Positions 33,526 through 44,177 of a stretch of 64,000 nt of DNA are shown here, one piece after another. Each line of letters begins with the position of its first letter. Position 1 is the stretch's first letter. The stretch is from Bacteroidota bacterium. Its GTDB lineage: Bacteria; Bacteroidota; Ignavibacteria; UBA10030; UBA6906. The translations under genes were made by a program, and so were the position numbers. The notes beneath the pieces are model-generated. The model was not told the origin of the DNA, ran no database searches, and saw only the letters and a list, made by a program, of their open reading frames with translations. The stretch spans positions 62,001 through 126,000 of the forward strand of contig JAHBUR010000011.1 of the NCBI GenBank assembly GCA_019637975.1, written 5' to 3'.

Positions 33526-33554
33526 AATATACATCTGTCTCAAAGAAGAGTCAA
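33526..33554 (-). promoter_or_regulatory. Promoter of propeller lipoprotein gene
   Basis: TTGACT and TATATT (followed by G) with 17-bp spacing on the minus strand. Predicted start near 33519, so the leader is about 150 nt and includes the hairpin and the tandem repeat. The spacer from 33366 to 33640 holds no gene. Confidence 0.75.
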
Positions 33555-33640
33555 GAACAATCGTAAGAATGGGCGAAAGAGAATTGCTATTTTGTGTTTG
33601 GCACTACGTCGTATCGCGTGTTGCGGTGTTCAACAACTCC

Positions 33641-34831
33641 TCACGCTCTCAGCTTAATCCTGAACGTCGTCCCTGCACCCGGCGCGCTTTGCTTCACGAA
33701 CAACTTCCCTTTGTGGTAATCTTCAATGATCCGCTTGGAGAGGGAAAGTCCTAATCCCCACCCGCGCTTTTTCGTGCTGTAGCCGGGGCGGAACACATCC
33801 TTGTGATGCTTCGGGTCGATGCCTTTGCCGGTATCGCTCACGTCGATGGTTGTCGCCCGCCCCGATTGCTCGATGCGGAAGGAAATTCTCCCCGCCGGCC
33901 CCTCCATCGCGTCGAGAGCGTTCTTCATCAGGTTTTCGATCACCCACTCGAACAATTCCCGGTTGATCTTCGCGTGAAATTCTCCCGGCGTGATAATCGC
34001 AAGCTCGATACTCTTGCCCGTCTTCGGGATGCGGCGGGAGATGTAGGTGATAACGCCCTGAATCACTTCGGTGAGATTCTCCTGCTTCAAGTCGGGACTT
34101 GAGCCGATTTTGGAAAACCGTGCGGCAACTTTATTGAGCCGCTCGACATCGTTGGACATCTCGCTCACCGTTTCACGCAATTCGGGATTTCCGCCTGCAT
34201 GTTCCTTCGCAAGTTCAATCCACCCCATCATGCTGGAAAGCGGCGTGCCGAGTTGATGCGCCGTTTCTTTCGCCATCCCCACCCAAATATTGCTTTGCTC
34301 GCTTCGTTTGATGTAGCTGAAGCCGACGTATGCGAGGAGAATGAACACTGCCGCCAATCCGATCTGCACATACGGCAGCCAGCGCAACTGACGTATCAAA
34401 TCCGACTCGCCGTAATGCACAATGCTCAGCACAGTGGAATCTCCCAACATCGCTTTGATGGGAATGTTCTGTTCGTCGAGCTTGGTGATGATGGATTTAA
34501 GGAATTCTTCCTGCTTGTCAGGTGTAAGAGTTGTGTCAAGCGCAACGTTGCGTACACTGGCACGAAGAGGTTGGATGGGATTATTCTCCGCGTCAGTCAG
34601 CACCATCGGAAAGTCAATCGTGCGGATGATTTCATCGAACACAAAACTGATGTCGCCGGAATTGGACTTGTCGCTGGCGACATATTCGATCGACTTGACA
34701 TAGAGATCAACAATCTCCCGCTCCTTCGCGAGCAGCTTGTCCAGCATGCCGCGCGTGTAAAACAACATGCCCACCACAATAGCAATGGCAGTGAGCAGAA
34801 GGAAGATTTTGAAGTTGAGCGTACCTTTCAC
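33641..34831 (-). CDS. Membrane sensor histidine kinase
   Basis: 396 aa from the GTG at 34831, 14 nt after the purA stop; the longer open frame into purA is not used. Membrane helices at residues ~6-24 and ~170-190 flank a ~145-residue periplasmic sensor with no recognised fold. The phosphoacceptor region is GMAKETAHQLGTPLSS, then an HATPase domain with NLMKNALDAME, DTGKGID and RGWGLGLSLSKRI. No HAMP domain or cognate response regulator is nearby. It looks like the third gene of a GT-purA-kinase transcript. Confidence 0.92.
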   Translation of the reverse strand: MKGTLNFKIFLLLTAIAIVVGMLFYTRGMLDKLLAKEREIVDLYVKSIEYVASDKSNSGDISFVFDEIIRTIDFPMVLTDAENNPIQPLRASVRNVALDTTLTPDKQEEFLKSIITKLDEQNIPIKAMLGDSTVLSIVHYGESDLIRQLRWLPYVQIGLAAVFILLAYVGFSYIKRSEQSNIWVGMAKETAHQLGTPLSSMMGWIELAKEHAGGNPELRETVSEMSNDVERLNKVAARFSKIGSSPDLKQENLTEVIQGVITYISRRIPKTGKSIELAIITPGEFHAKINRELFEWVIENLMKNALDAMEGPAGRISFRIEQSGRATTIDVSDTGKGIDPKHHKDVFRPGYSTKKRGWGLGLSLSKRIIEDYHKGKLFVKQSAPGAGTTFRIKLRA

Positions 34832-34845
34832 GACATGCCGGCCGG

Positions 34846-36159
<1,314 letters not shown>

Positions 36160-37020
36160 TCAAGCATCCGGCAAATACCTGCGTGCGAGAATGTTGTAGG
36201 TGGTATCGACGTTCCGGATGTAGCGCGGGGTGAGCTTTCCGGAATGAAAATTCCAGAAGTCCCTTCGCCATCGCGACCACCAAATGTTGCTCCACAGATG
36301 CATGCTGTACATTCCGCTGAAGTCTGCATCGCATTTTTTGAAAAGCGCATTAATGCCCGCGGGAGTATAATCGTGGTGGAAGAATGATCGTTGGGGTTCG
36401 ATGTGAACAAGGTCGGGATACTTCAGGCTGAGTTGATACGGCAGCAGTGAACTGTGTTTATTCCAGCTTCCGTCGAATGCCGTCTCCATCTCGCGAAGCC
36501 ACGATCTGCCGAATTCCGCCTGCGGTTCCGACATGATAATGGCGCTGCAGATTGAAGGCCTCGATTCGTTCGTTGTTTCATCACGAAAGTCGGGTTCGCG
36601 ACCCAGCACAAACGGCTTTTGCATCAGCCGCTCCGGAAGCGGGTTGACGAACAGTGTGTCGACGTCGGCATAGATGCCGCCATACTCAACCAGTTTCTCA
36701 AGTCTGATGAAATCCGATACGATGGCGTAACTGAATTTCCTGCTCCAGGAGCCCGGAATCTTCTTCTTCACAGACTCTTCGCGGGCTCTGTAGGCTGCTC
36801 CATCGAGCTGAACAGGGGTAATTCTCTCCTTGATACTATCCCACAGTCTGCCGTAGGGTCTTTTTAGAAAATGGAAAAAAATCTTGTCCGGCTTGTTCAC
36901 CTGCAAACACGACTCGATGCAAAGATAGAACGCCAGATGAAACGGCTCGGACTGCTTGACAAAAACAAAGTGAAACTGGTTCGGAATTCGAGAATTCAAT
37001 GTGTGTCTCTCACTGTACAT
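36160..37020 (-). CDS. Glycosyltransferase, DXD sugar-binding (GT32-like)
   Basis: 286 aa. N-terminal IPNQFHFVFVKQSEPF and the central SDFIRLEKLVEYGGIYADVDTLFV hold the hallmark of Gly_transf_sug/GT32 enzymes: the YGGIYxDxD motif, where the Asp residues bind the metal and nucleotide sugar. A C-terminal Trp-rich segment (HLWSNIWWSRWRRDFW) may contact the acceptor or membrane. Most such enzymes add hexose or hexosamine to surface polysaccharide; acceptor unknown. Neighbour of purA, probably by chance. Confidence 0.87.
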   Translation of the reverse strand: MYSERHTLNSRIPNQFHFVFVKQSEPFHLAFYLCIESCLQVNKPDKIFFHFLKRPYGRLWDSIKERITPVQLDGAAYRAREESVKKKIPGSWSRKFSYAIVSDFIRLEKLVEYGGIYADVDTLFVNPLPERLMQKPFVLGREPDFRDETTNESRPSICSAIIMSEPQAEFGRSWLREMETAFDGSWNKHSSLLPYQLSLKYPDLVHIEPQRSFFHHDYTPAGINALFKKCDADFSGMYSMHLWSNIWWSRWRRDFWNFHSGKLTPRYIRNVDTTYNILARRYLPDA

Positions 37021-37085
37021 GCACCGGCGGAGTTTGCGCTACACTCTCCCCCTTCGAGATCGTTGAGGGGGTCTCCGGGCACCGC

Positions 37086-37119
37086 AAAAAAAAACCGACC
37101 TCTCTGTGAGAAAGGTCGG
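37086..37119 (-). terminator. Intrinsic terminator of secD-secF-STAS operon
   Basis: CCGACC/GGTCGG stem extended by inner pairs (37095-37119), with a run of nine T on the minus strand (A run 37086-37094). It lies 22 nt after the STAS gene stop. Confidence 0.92.
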
Positions 37120-37140
37120 ACATTAAGCTTTCAGAATCAA

Positions 37141-37482
37141 TCATTTTTTGAAACTTGCCGCGGCATCGGCAGCCGAGGGGTACGTTGCGAGAACGCCGGT
37201 AAGCTTGGTAATCTTGATAAGGTCGAGAATCTTGTCCGAGGCGCCTGCAATAGCGAGTCTGCCCCCGGCTCCCTTCATCGTCGAGGCGCCTTTGATCAGC
37301 ATGCCGAGCCCCGAACTGTTGATGACGTTGACACCGCTGAGGTCGATCACAACGTGCTTCTTCTTGGCATCAATCAACTCAACCAGCTTGTCGTTCAGTG
37401 TGGAGGCATCCGGTCCGCCCATCAAGTTCCCTTCAATGGCAATGACCGTTGTGCCGCCTTGTTGTGATGTTTTGAATTTCAT
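37141..37482 (-). CDS. STAS-domain anti-sigma factor antagonist
   Basis: 113 aa. The fold is clear: TTVIAIEGNLMGGPDASTLND, VVIDLSGVNVINSSGLGMLIKG and IAGASDKILDLIKITKLTGVL. The regulatory Ser is in NSSGLG (~residue 57), the site that a partner kinase phosphorylates and a PP2C phosphatase releases. It is last in the secD-secF operon, 25 nt after secF. The SpoIIE phosphatase at 1-923 could act on it, but the two genes are 36 kb apart. Confidence 0.92.
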   Translation of the reverse strand: MKFKTSQQGGTTVIAIEGNLMGGPDASTLNDKLVELIDAKKKHVVIDLSGVNVINSSGLGMLIKGASTMKGAGGRLAIAGASDKILDLIKITKLTGVLATYPSAADAAASFKK

Positions 37483-37507
37483 GGACGTTCTCTTTCCGGG
37501 AGTGTTT

Positions 37508-38434
37508 CTACCCGATAAGTCGTGTTTGCTTCTTTGTCCGTTTCGACCACTCCAATACTGTTGCGCTCGCTATGTAAATGGAGGAATACGTTCCTGTAAT
37601 AATGCCGATTGTAAGGGCAAATGCAAAACCGCGATTCACTTCTCCGCCGAAAATCAGCAGCACAACCAGCACGACGAAAATAGTTCCCGAGGTAATGATT
37701 GTGCGGCTGAGGGTTTCGTTCAGGCTTTTGTTGATCAGTTCGTACGCTCCCATCGACTTGAAGATTTTCGAGTTCTCTCTGATACGGTCGAAGATGACCA
37801 CGGAATCGTTGACCGAAAGGCCGACGAGTGTCAGGAATGCGGCGATCATATTCTGGTCGATTTCCAGATAGAATCCCGGCGTGATGCCGTCGAAGATGGA
37901 GATGACGCCGAGCGTAACAAGCACATCGTGGAACAACGCCACAACGGCGCCGACACCGAAAATCCATTTGAAGCGAAATGCCACGTAAATGGTAATGGCT
38001 ATCAACGATGCGATAACGGCGTACAATGCGTCACGGCGGAGTTCAGCACCAATCTTCGGACCGATCTTGTCTTCCTTGGTCACTTCCTGGGCATTATCGG
38101 GAAACGATGTGAGCAGCCCCTCTCTGATCTTGTCGCCGATTGTTGTGCCGAATCCCTGTTCCGTCGTTCGGACAAGAATGTCGCGATCGCTGCCGAAAGT
38201 CTTGATCTCCGGCTTTTCAAGTCCGGCTTGCAGCATTGCTGTTCGAACATCACCAACATCAACAGGTTTGTCGAACCGGACGACCAGTTCCGTTCCTCCG
38301 AGGAAGTCAATGCCGTAATCCAGCCCTTTCATGAACAAGGAAACCATTCCGGTCAGAATCACAATTCCTGAAACAACAAACCAGAAATTCCGCTTTGCCA
38401 TGAAGTCAATAGTTGTCTTTCCAAAAATCCGCAT
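37508..38434 (-). CDS. secF: Protein export membrane protein SecF
   Basis: 308 aa. Six membrane helices, an N-terminal one at residues ~18-38 and five C-terminal; periplasmic P1 domain in between. Signatures: YGIDFLGGTELVVRF, DVLVTLG, VGLSVNDSVVIFDRIREN and the late GNIFVVL-like region. With SecD it uses proton flow to pull secreted proteins through SecYEG. The secD stop is 24 nt upstream. Confidence 0.97.
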   Translation of the reverse strand: MRIFGKTTIDFMAKRNFWFVVSGIVILTGMVSLFMKGLDYGIDFLGGTELVVRFDKPVDVGDVRTAMLQAGLEKPEIKTFGSDRDILVRTTEQGFGTTIGDKIREGLLTSFPDNAQEVTKEDKIGPKIGAELRRDALYAVIASLIAITIYVAFRFKWIFGVGAVVALFHDVLVTLGVISIFDGITPGFYLEIDQNMIAAFLTLVGLSVNDSVVIFDRIRENSKIFKSMGAYELINKSLNETLSRTIITSGTIFVVLVVLLIFGGEVNRGFAFALTIGIITGTYSSIYIASATVLEWSKRTKKQTRLIG

Positions 38435-38458
38435 GTTACGAAGTCTCCTGAAGAATGC

Positions 38459-40309
38459 TTAGCCGAAGCTGACTGCCGTGCTCGACTTTTCCGTAAGAAT
38501 GTTAAAGATGACGCGAGTAACGAAAATAGCGCTGAACATACTCGCGAGAATACCGATCATCAGCGTAAGCGCAAAACCCTGCACCGGCCCCGTTCCGAAC
38601 TGAAAGAGAATAACGCCCGTAATGAATGTTGTCAGGTTCGAATCAAAGATGGCCGTGAATGCTTTTTGGTAGCCTGCATCAATCGCTGCGCGCAATGTTT
38701 TGCCTGTTGCCTGCTCTTCGCGAATACGTTCGTAGATGAGCACGTTGGCGTCAACGGCTACGGCGAGCGTCAGAATGATGCCCGCAATGCCGGGCAACGT
38801 GAGTGTACCTTGAAATGCGGCCAACACACCAAGAAGCAGAATCAGGCAAAACAGAACGGCCAAGTCTGCGACGGCCCCGCCGGTCCGGTAGTACAGAACC
38901 ATGAAGATAATGGTGAGCAATGTGGCAAGGCCGGATGACAAAAGGCCGCGACGGATCGAGTCTTCACCGAGTGACGGCCCGACAGAACGCTGCTCGACGA
39001 TTTCGACGGGCGCCGGAAGAGCGCCGGCTTTCAAGACAATTTCAAGGAGCCGGGCTTCTTCGAGGTTTTCCATCCCTTCAATCTGCGAGTTGCCGCCGAT
39101 GATTTTGTTGCGGACGTTCGGTGCGGAAAACACCCCGTTATCCAGCACGATGGCAATCCGTTTGTTGATGTTTGCTCCGGTAATGCGCGCCCAATCGCGT
39201 GAGCCTTCACTATTCATCTCCATCGTCACGATGGGGGCGTTGTTGTTCGGGTCGAGATTGGCGCGGGCATTTGTGATAACGCCGCCTGTCAGTTCCGGCG
39301 TTGCCTTCACGGCGTAGAGGGTGAAGTACCGCTTGCCTTCGCTCACAAAGCGAGGCTTCGCGCTGAAAAGGAACTGCATGTCGGCGGGAATCAAGCGTTT
39401 CACGTCTTCACGTTCGAGCATGCGACGCACCTTATCTTTGTTCTCCTCCTGCACAATTGCCTCACCGGGAGCCCTGTTATCCACGAGCGCAACAGAAAAC
39501 CACGGATGCTGTCGCCTGAACTGCTCGGGGGTCAACTCGCCTTCCGGCGTAAGTTTCTCTGTATCGGCTTTCAGCAACTCGTTTTCCTGCGTCGTATCGA
39601 CGGGGGCCAGCAAGGTATCGGCAGCCAGCACTTTATCAATTGCCTGCATAACGGATACTACCTGCTCCGCTTCCTTCAACAGCTTGAACTCCAGCAGGGC
39701 GGTGCCTTGAAGCAATTGGCGGACTTCGCTTTCCTTGGTTACACCGGGAAGTTCGACGATAATCCGCGATGCGCCTAATTTTTGGATTGAGGGCTCGGAA
39801 ACGCCGTACTGATCGACGCGGTTGCGTACAATCTCCATTGCGCGGTCAATCGCTTTCTTCGTTTCATCCTCAAGAAAATCAGCAATATCGTCATTACTGT
39901 CGCGCAAACTTCTGTAGTACCGGCTCATGCGAATTTGCCGCTCTTCCATTTTCCTGCGGAGAATGGAAACGGGAGATTCGTCGGAGCGCCGGACTTCATC
40001 GGCTACATCCTTGATGATTTGAGTGAAGACGTCATCTTTGTTCTTCGCCAGATCTTCAATCAGCTTGAGAACGTTGACCTCGAGCACGACACGCATGCCG
40101 CCCTGGAGGTCGAGACCAAGCTTGATGCGTTTAGATCGTGCCTCGCGAATCGCCTCCTCGTTCTTCTCGGCAAATTCAAGACTGTCCGCACCACTCAAAC
40201 TGCTGAGTTTCTTGTGGAACGAATAATCCGTATAGGTTGGCCACAGATGGTAGATACCAAGGGCCGCAACGGCAAGTATGACAATAATTCTGAACCGATA
40301 CTTTCGCAC
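38459..40309 (-). CDS. secD: Protein export membrane protein SecD
   Basis: 616 aa from the GTG at 40309, 6 nt after GGAGG; the in-frame upstream extension to 40411 contains the promoter region. Features in order: helix (~6-24), the KLGLDLQGGMRVVLEV P1 start, long periplasmic P1 domain, then five helices with VDANVLIYERIREE and FQFGTGPVQGFALTLMIG. The acidic residues in the membrane fit RND-type proton coupling. Promoter at 40383-40411. Confidence 0.97.
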   Translation of the reverse strand: MRKYRFRIIVILAVAALGIYHLWPTYTDYSFHKKLSSLSGADSLEFAEKNEEAIREARSKRIKLGLDLQGGMRVVLEVNVLKLIEDLAKNKDDVFTQIIKDVADEVRRSDESPVSILRRKMEERQIRMSRYYRSLRDSNDDIADFLEDETKKAIDRAMEIVRNRVDQYGVSEPSIQKLGASRIIVELPGVTKESEVRQLLQGTALLEFKLLKEAEQVVSVMQAIDKVLAADTLLAPVDTTQENELLKADTEKLTPEGELTPEQFRRQHPWFSVALVDNRAPGEAIVQEENKDKVRRMLEREDVKRLIPADMQFLFSAKPRFVSEGKRYFTLYAVKATPELTGGVITNARANLDPNNNAPIVTMEMNSEGSRDWARITGANINKRIAIVLDNGVFSAPNVRNKIIGGNSQIEGMENLEEARLLEIVLKAGALPAPVEIVEQRSVGPSLGEDSIRRGLLSSGLATLLTIIFMVLYYRTGGAVADLAVLFCLILLLGVLAAFQGTLTLPGIAGIILTLAVAVDANVLIYERIREEQATGKTLRAAIDAGYQKAFTAIFDSNLTTFITGVILFQFGTGPVQGFALTLMIGILASMFSAIFVTRVIFNILTEKSSTAVSFG

Positions 40310-40382
40310 TACAAACCTCCGGGATTCAAAAACAGGAACTGAAGTGTGGAAGGAAACGCATATCTCCAAAATAAAGCCTTCA

Positions 40383-40411
40383 AATGTAAACCAATCGGCG
40401 GAGAAAGTCAA
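40383..40411 (-). promoter_or_regulatory. Promoter of secD-secF-STAS operon
   Basis: TTGACT and TACATTTG with 17-bp spacing on the minus strand; the -10 is a perfect Bacteroidota-type TAnnTTTG. Predicted start near 40376, about 65 nt before the GTG. It is back-to-back with the promoter at 40421. Confidence 0.78.
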
Positions 40412-40420
40412 TAATTAGCG

Positions 40421-40451
40421 TTGCATTTACAGGCCCTTTCGGTTATATTTG
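40421..40451 (+). promoter_or_regulatory. Promoter of ppiD-like operon
   Basis: TTGCAT and TATATT (TATATTTG) with 17-bp spacing. Predicted start about 40457, 45 nt before the ATG at 40504. The 194-bp divergent spacer between secD and the ppiD-like gene carries only these promoters. Confidence 0.78.
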
Positions 40452-40503
40452 TTGCACTTTTGTTTGTATCCGTCCACATTTAGATCAAGGGTTTCTTACT
40501 GTT

Positions 40504-42639
40504 ATGCCTATCATGACCCGCATGCGGGAAAGCATGCCAGTTATTCTGTTCGGCCTCCTTATTGCGTTTGTGATTACTATTGTGTTTGAATGGGGGATGG
40601 ACTATCTCGGACTCAGTTCGGGAGGACGCCCGGCAGTTGTCGGCTCAATCGACGGGAAAGACATACCGCTGGATGAATTCTCCGAACTTGTACGAAATGT
40701 CACCGAGAATCAGCGGCAGCAAACCAACATCGACCCCGACGAAAACCAGATGAAGCAAGCCCGCGACCAGGTATGGCAGCAGCTGGTCAACCAGCATCTC
40801 ATCGAAAGTCAAATTAAAAAGCTCGGCATTACGGTAAGTGATCAGGAGATTGTTGACTGGGTGCGGGGTGACAATCCTCCCGAGGACCTCAGGCGGAACT
40901 TTGTTGATTCACTCGGTCAGTTCCGGCGCGATGTGTACGATCAGTTTCTCCGCGATCCCAACCAGTTTATTCAAGATCCGCAAGGGGTCAACAAAGCGTA
41001 TGGAACCAAGTGGCTTGCCGACTTCGAGAAGAATCTCCGCGTACGTCGCCAGCAGGAAAAACTCCAGAGTCTTATCACCGCCGCCGTGCGTGTAAGCGAG
41101 AGTGAAGTACGAAGACGATTCGACGAACAGAGTATCCGGTACGACGCATCGTTTGCATTCTTCGATCCGAATGTGTTTGCGACGGATGATGAAATTACCG
41201 TCACTGAATCGGATTTGAAAGCGTATTACGACGAGACGATTGAGACATACAAGTTCGCAGCAAAGCGCAAGCTCAAGTACGTGACATTCCTTGACCATCC
41301 GACCGCCGCCGATACTGCCGGACGGGTGGCCGACCTTGAGGATGCCCGGCAAAAAGCCGCCAGCGGCGTAGATTTCCTCCAGCTTGTCAATACGTATTCC
41401 GACCGACCAGACAGCGGAACCTGGTTCAAGCACGGGGAGTTGAGCCCGAATCTTGAGAATGCAATCTTCTCGGCAAAGGTTGGCGAACTCGTCGGGCCGA
41501 TACTCGAGTTCGACACTTACCATCTCATCAAGATACTGGAAGAACGAAAGGGATCGGCGGAGTTTGTCCGTGCAAGCCATATTCTTTTTCAACTCACGGA
41601 TGCCGATTCAAACGCGCTGAAAGCGACGGCGATGGAAGTTGCCCGCGCAGCGCGAGCCGGAGCCGACTTCGCGGCCTTGGCGGCGAAACATTCCGGCGAC
41701 CCGAGCAATGCCCAGAAAGGCGGCGACCTCGGCTGGTTCGGCAAGGGACGTATGGTGAAAGAGTTTGAAGATGCCTCATTCAAGGCCCGCATCGGTGAAA
41801 TCGTCGGCCCGGTTCGAACGGCGTTCGGATTGCACATTATCAAGCTGACGGGACGTGATTCGCGTGAAGTGAAAACAGCGAGCATCGTTTCAAAAATCAC
41901 CGCAAGCATGCAAACCAAGAATGATGTAACGGATCGCGCACGTGATTTTGCTGCCATTGCCCGTGAATCGGAGTTTGTGAAGGAGGCAACGGCCCTCGGC
42001 CTCGAACCGAAGGAAGCTGAAATTCAGGAGAAGAGCGGAATCATTCCCGGTCTTGGCGTGAATGAAGCCGTCACCAAGTGGGCATTTGCCAACAAGGTCG
42101 GCTCCGTCAGCGATCCCTTTACGGTACCGAACGTTTGGGGCGTGTTTGTTATTGCAGAGGCAACGGATGCCGGCGTCCAGCCCTTTGCTGATGTCAAAGA
42201 GTCGCTGAAGCCGCAGGTTCTGAGGAAGAAGAAAATAGAGAGGGTGAAGGAGGTCGCGTCAGACCTTAAGGCAAAACTCTCGCCGTCGGACAGCGTGACG
42301 AGACTTTCGTCGCTTGATTCACGCGTCCAAGTTCAACAAACATCTCCGTTTTTGCCAATTAGCGGGGTTCCCGGAGTAGGCCGCGATATTGTTTTCAATG
42401 GCGTGATTGAAGCGCTGTCAGTTGGACAGATATCGTCTCCGTTCGCTGGGGCGAGGGGTGTGTATATTGTCCAGCTTATTTCAAAGACTCCGTTTGATGA
42501 AACTGCATACGAAGCCCAGCGGGAAACAATTCGCAACCAATTACTTCAGGACAAGCGAAGCCGCTATGTTGCCGAATGGCTTGCAAAATTGAAGGAAACT
42601 GCTAACATAGAGGATAACAGGGATCAGTTTTACAGATGA
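40504..42639 (+). CDS. PpiD/SurA-like peptidyl-prolyl isomerase
   Basis: 711 aa. Single N-terminal membrane helix (residues ~12-30), then a SurA/PpiD-N helical chaperone region, then two PpiC parvulin domains: the first weak around residues 240-345, the second clear at ~355-465 (VRASHILFQLTD, HSGDPSNAQKGGDLGWFGKGRM, FGLHIIKLTGRDSR). A C-terminal extension of ~230 residues follows. Anchored like PpiD at the inner membrane, it should help fold exported proteins, fitting its divergent neighbour secDF. Confidence 0.9.
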   Translation: MPIMTRMRESMPVILFGLLIAFVITIVFEWGMDYLGLSSGGRPAVVGSIDGKDIPLDEFSELVRNVTENQRQQTNIDPDENQMKQARDQVWQQLVNQHLIESQIKKLGITVSDQEIVDWVRGDNPPEDLRRNFVDSLGQFRRDVYDQFLRDPNQFIQDPQGVNKAYGTKWLADFEKNLRVRRQQEKLQSLITAAVRVSESEVRRRFDEQSIRYDASFAFFDPNVFATDDEITVTESDLKAYYDETIETYKFAAKRKLKYVTFLDHPTAADTAGRVADLEDARQKAASGVDFLQLVNTYSDRPDSGTWFKHGELSPNLENAIFSAKVGELVGPILEFDTYHLIKILEERKGSAEFVRASHILFQLTDADSNALKATAMEVARAARAGADFAALAAKHSGDPSNAQKGGDLGWFGKGRMVKEFEDASFKARIGEIVGPVRTAFGLHIIKLTGRDSREVKTASIVSKITASMQTKNDVTDRARDFAAIARESEFVKEATALGLEPKEAEIQEKSGIIPGLGVNEAVTKWAFANKVGSVSDPFTVPNVWGVFVIAEATDAGVQPFADVKESLKPQVLRKKKIERVKEVASDLKAKLSPSDSVTRLSSLDSRVQVQQTSPFLPISGVPGVGRDIVFNGVIEALSVGQISSPFAGARGVYIVQLISKTPFDETAYEAQRETIRNQLLQDKRSRYVAEWLAKLKETANIEDNRDQFYR

Positions 42640-42657
42640 TTTCCAGAGAGGTGGGTT

Positions 42658-43407
42658 ATGAACGTTGTTCGCCCGCCTGCTCACCGTGTCGCACATGCGA
42701 CGCCGCGGGCAGGCCTCTTCGTTGCAGCGGTTCTGGCGTGTGCGTTCCTCTCGCAAGCCCGGGCGGCAGACTTCAAACTCTTTTCAATTGCGCTTAAGGG
42801 GAGTCTTACAACAGGCTCCCAGATCTTTCTCGATCCAAATTCCTCAGACGAGCTTCGCCGCGCGCAGTTTTTCTCCATCGACAAGACGTGGGGCTACGGT
42901 GTAGAAGTACGCTACCGCTTCCCCGAATCCGACATTGCTGTAGCCCTGTCTGCTGATTATCTCCGTACAACACAAACCTCGTTCATCAGGCTTTCCAACC
43001 GGCAAATTCCCGTTGATGATGGCTACCGGGTGATCCCTGTTGAAATGACGGGCTATTTCATTATTCCGTTTTCTGGTGAAGTCATCGGCGTGTACATTGG
43101 AGGCGGAGGCGGGGCGTATTTTGGCCGGAGGATCTACAGAATCGGAAACACGGAAGCCCCGTCAATTGATCAGGGGGTCGGGTACGGCATTCACGTCCTC
43201 AGCGGCGTGACATACCGTCTGCATCCATTTGTGCAACTGTGCGCCGAGATGAAGTTCAGGGATCTGCAGTTCAATTCTGTCAATCAATTCTCATCACCTC
43301 AGGCCGAGTACGGCTCGACGCTTGTTCAAGTCAGCACGCAACCGTTCGAATCGCGGGTTCACACAGACGGAATGATCTTTCAGGTTGGCATTGTGCTTGA
43401 GTTGTAG
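42658..43407 (+). CDS. Outer-membrane beta-barrel protein
   Basis: 249 aa. Signal peptide to about residue 37 (VLACAFLSQARA). The mature part alternates polar and hydrophobic residues as amphipathic strands (FSIALKGSLTTGSQIF, YGVEVRYRFPESDIAVALSADYL, GVYIGGGGGAYFGRR), and ends in the hydrophobic strand MIFQVGIVLEL, typical of a BAM-dependent barrel. OmpW-like size, eight strands expected. 18 nt after the chaperone gene, probably co-transcribed. Confidence 0.78.
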   Translation: MNVVRPPAHRVAHATPRAGLFVAAVLACAFLSQARAADFKLFSIALKGSLTTGSQIFLDPNSSDELRRAQFFSIDKTWGYGVEVRYRFPESDIAVALSADYLRTTQTSFIRLSNRQIPVDDGYRVIPVEMTGYFIIPFSGEVIGVYIGGGGGAYFGRRIYRIGNTEAPSIDQGVGYGIHVLSGVTYRLHPFVQLCAEMKFRDLQFNSVNQFSSPQAEYGSTLVQVSTQPFESRVHTDGMIFQVGIVLEL

Positions 43408-43413
43408 GTATTT

Positions 43414-44175
43414 GTGAATCCGTCATCTCCGCATCATCCCTCGTTGCACGAGGAAGTTCACCCCGCATCTTCGTTACCCTTGCAGGAAGACCTTCGACAC
43501 AAACTGTCCGCCAAGTATGATGTGGTTGAGAAGGAGTATGGTATTGCGGGAAAATCTGTCACACTCTTGAAAGTCCGCGACACCAATGTTCTTGTCGATG
43601 CAATTGATCCTGAGACGTTCTCCGAAGATGAGCGACTTCCTTACTGGGCGGATGTTTGGACTTCTTCGCTTGAACTGGCCCGGTGGTGCCTTGAGGACGG
43701 GGTACTTCGAGGGAAGCGCGTTCTTGAGTTGGGTTGCGGACTGGGACTTGCCGGAATCGCCGCTGCACAAGCTGGTGCAATCGTTACATTTTCCGATTAT
43801 GAAACTGACGCGTTGGATTTCGTACGGTACAATGTGCAACGCAACCTTCCTGCTCACGTAGTAGAATCAAGCATCGACGTGATCCAATTCGACTGGCGCC
43901 GCCCTCCCCTTCTTGAACCGTTTGATGTTGTGATCGCAGCCGACGTTGTGTACGAGCAAAGAATGTTCGCCGCAATCAAACACGTGTTGTCACTGCTTCT
44001 TGCCCCAAATGGTATTGCCGTTATGACCGAACCCGGACGCTCTGTCGGGGAAATGTTCTTTGCTTCTTTGAAGGATAGTGAATTCCGTATCTCGACCGGG
44101 ATGACGTCTGTCGAGAGTGAGGGAAAGACAATCGCCGTCGTCCGCGCGATGATTCAGAGAACGCACCGGGAGTAG
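43414..44175 (+). CDS. Class I SAM methyltransferase, METTL20/ETFBKMT-like
   Basis: 253 aa, GTG start. SAM-binding motif I is VLELGCGLGLAGIAAAQAGA (about residues 110-130), the later acidic end of motif II FSDYE and the motif IV-like FDVVIAADVVYE. The preceding LPYWADVWTSSLELARWC is the signature of Methyltransf_16, which includes lysine methyltransferases acting on ETF-beta and elongation factors. Cytosolic. Stop 2 nt before aroK, so these are in one operon. Confidence 0.87.
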   Translation: MNPSSPHHPSLHEEVHPASSLPLQEDLRHKLSAKYDVVEKEYGIAGKSVTLLKVRDTNVLVDAIDPETFSEDERLPYWADVWTSSLELARWCLEDGVLRGKRVLELGCGLGLAGIAAAQAGAIVTFSDYETDALDFVRYNVQRNLPAHVVESSIDVIQFDWRRPPLLEPFDVVIAADVVYEQRMFAAIKHVLSLLLAPNGIAVMTEPGRSVGEMFFASLKDSEFRISTGMTSVESEGKTIAVVRAMIQRTHRE

Positions 44176-44177
44176 CC

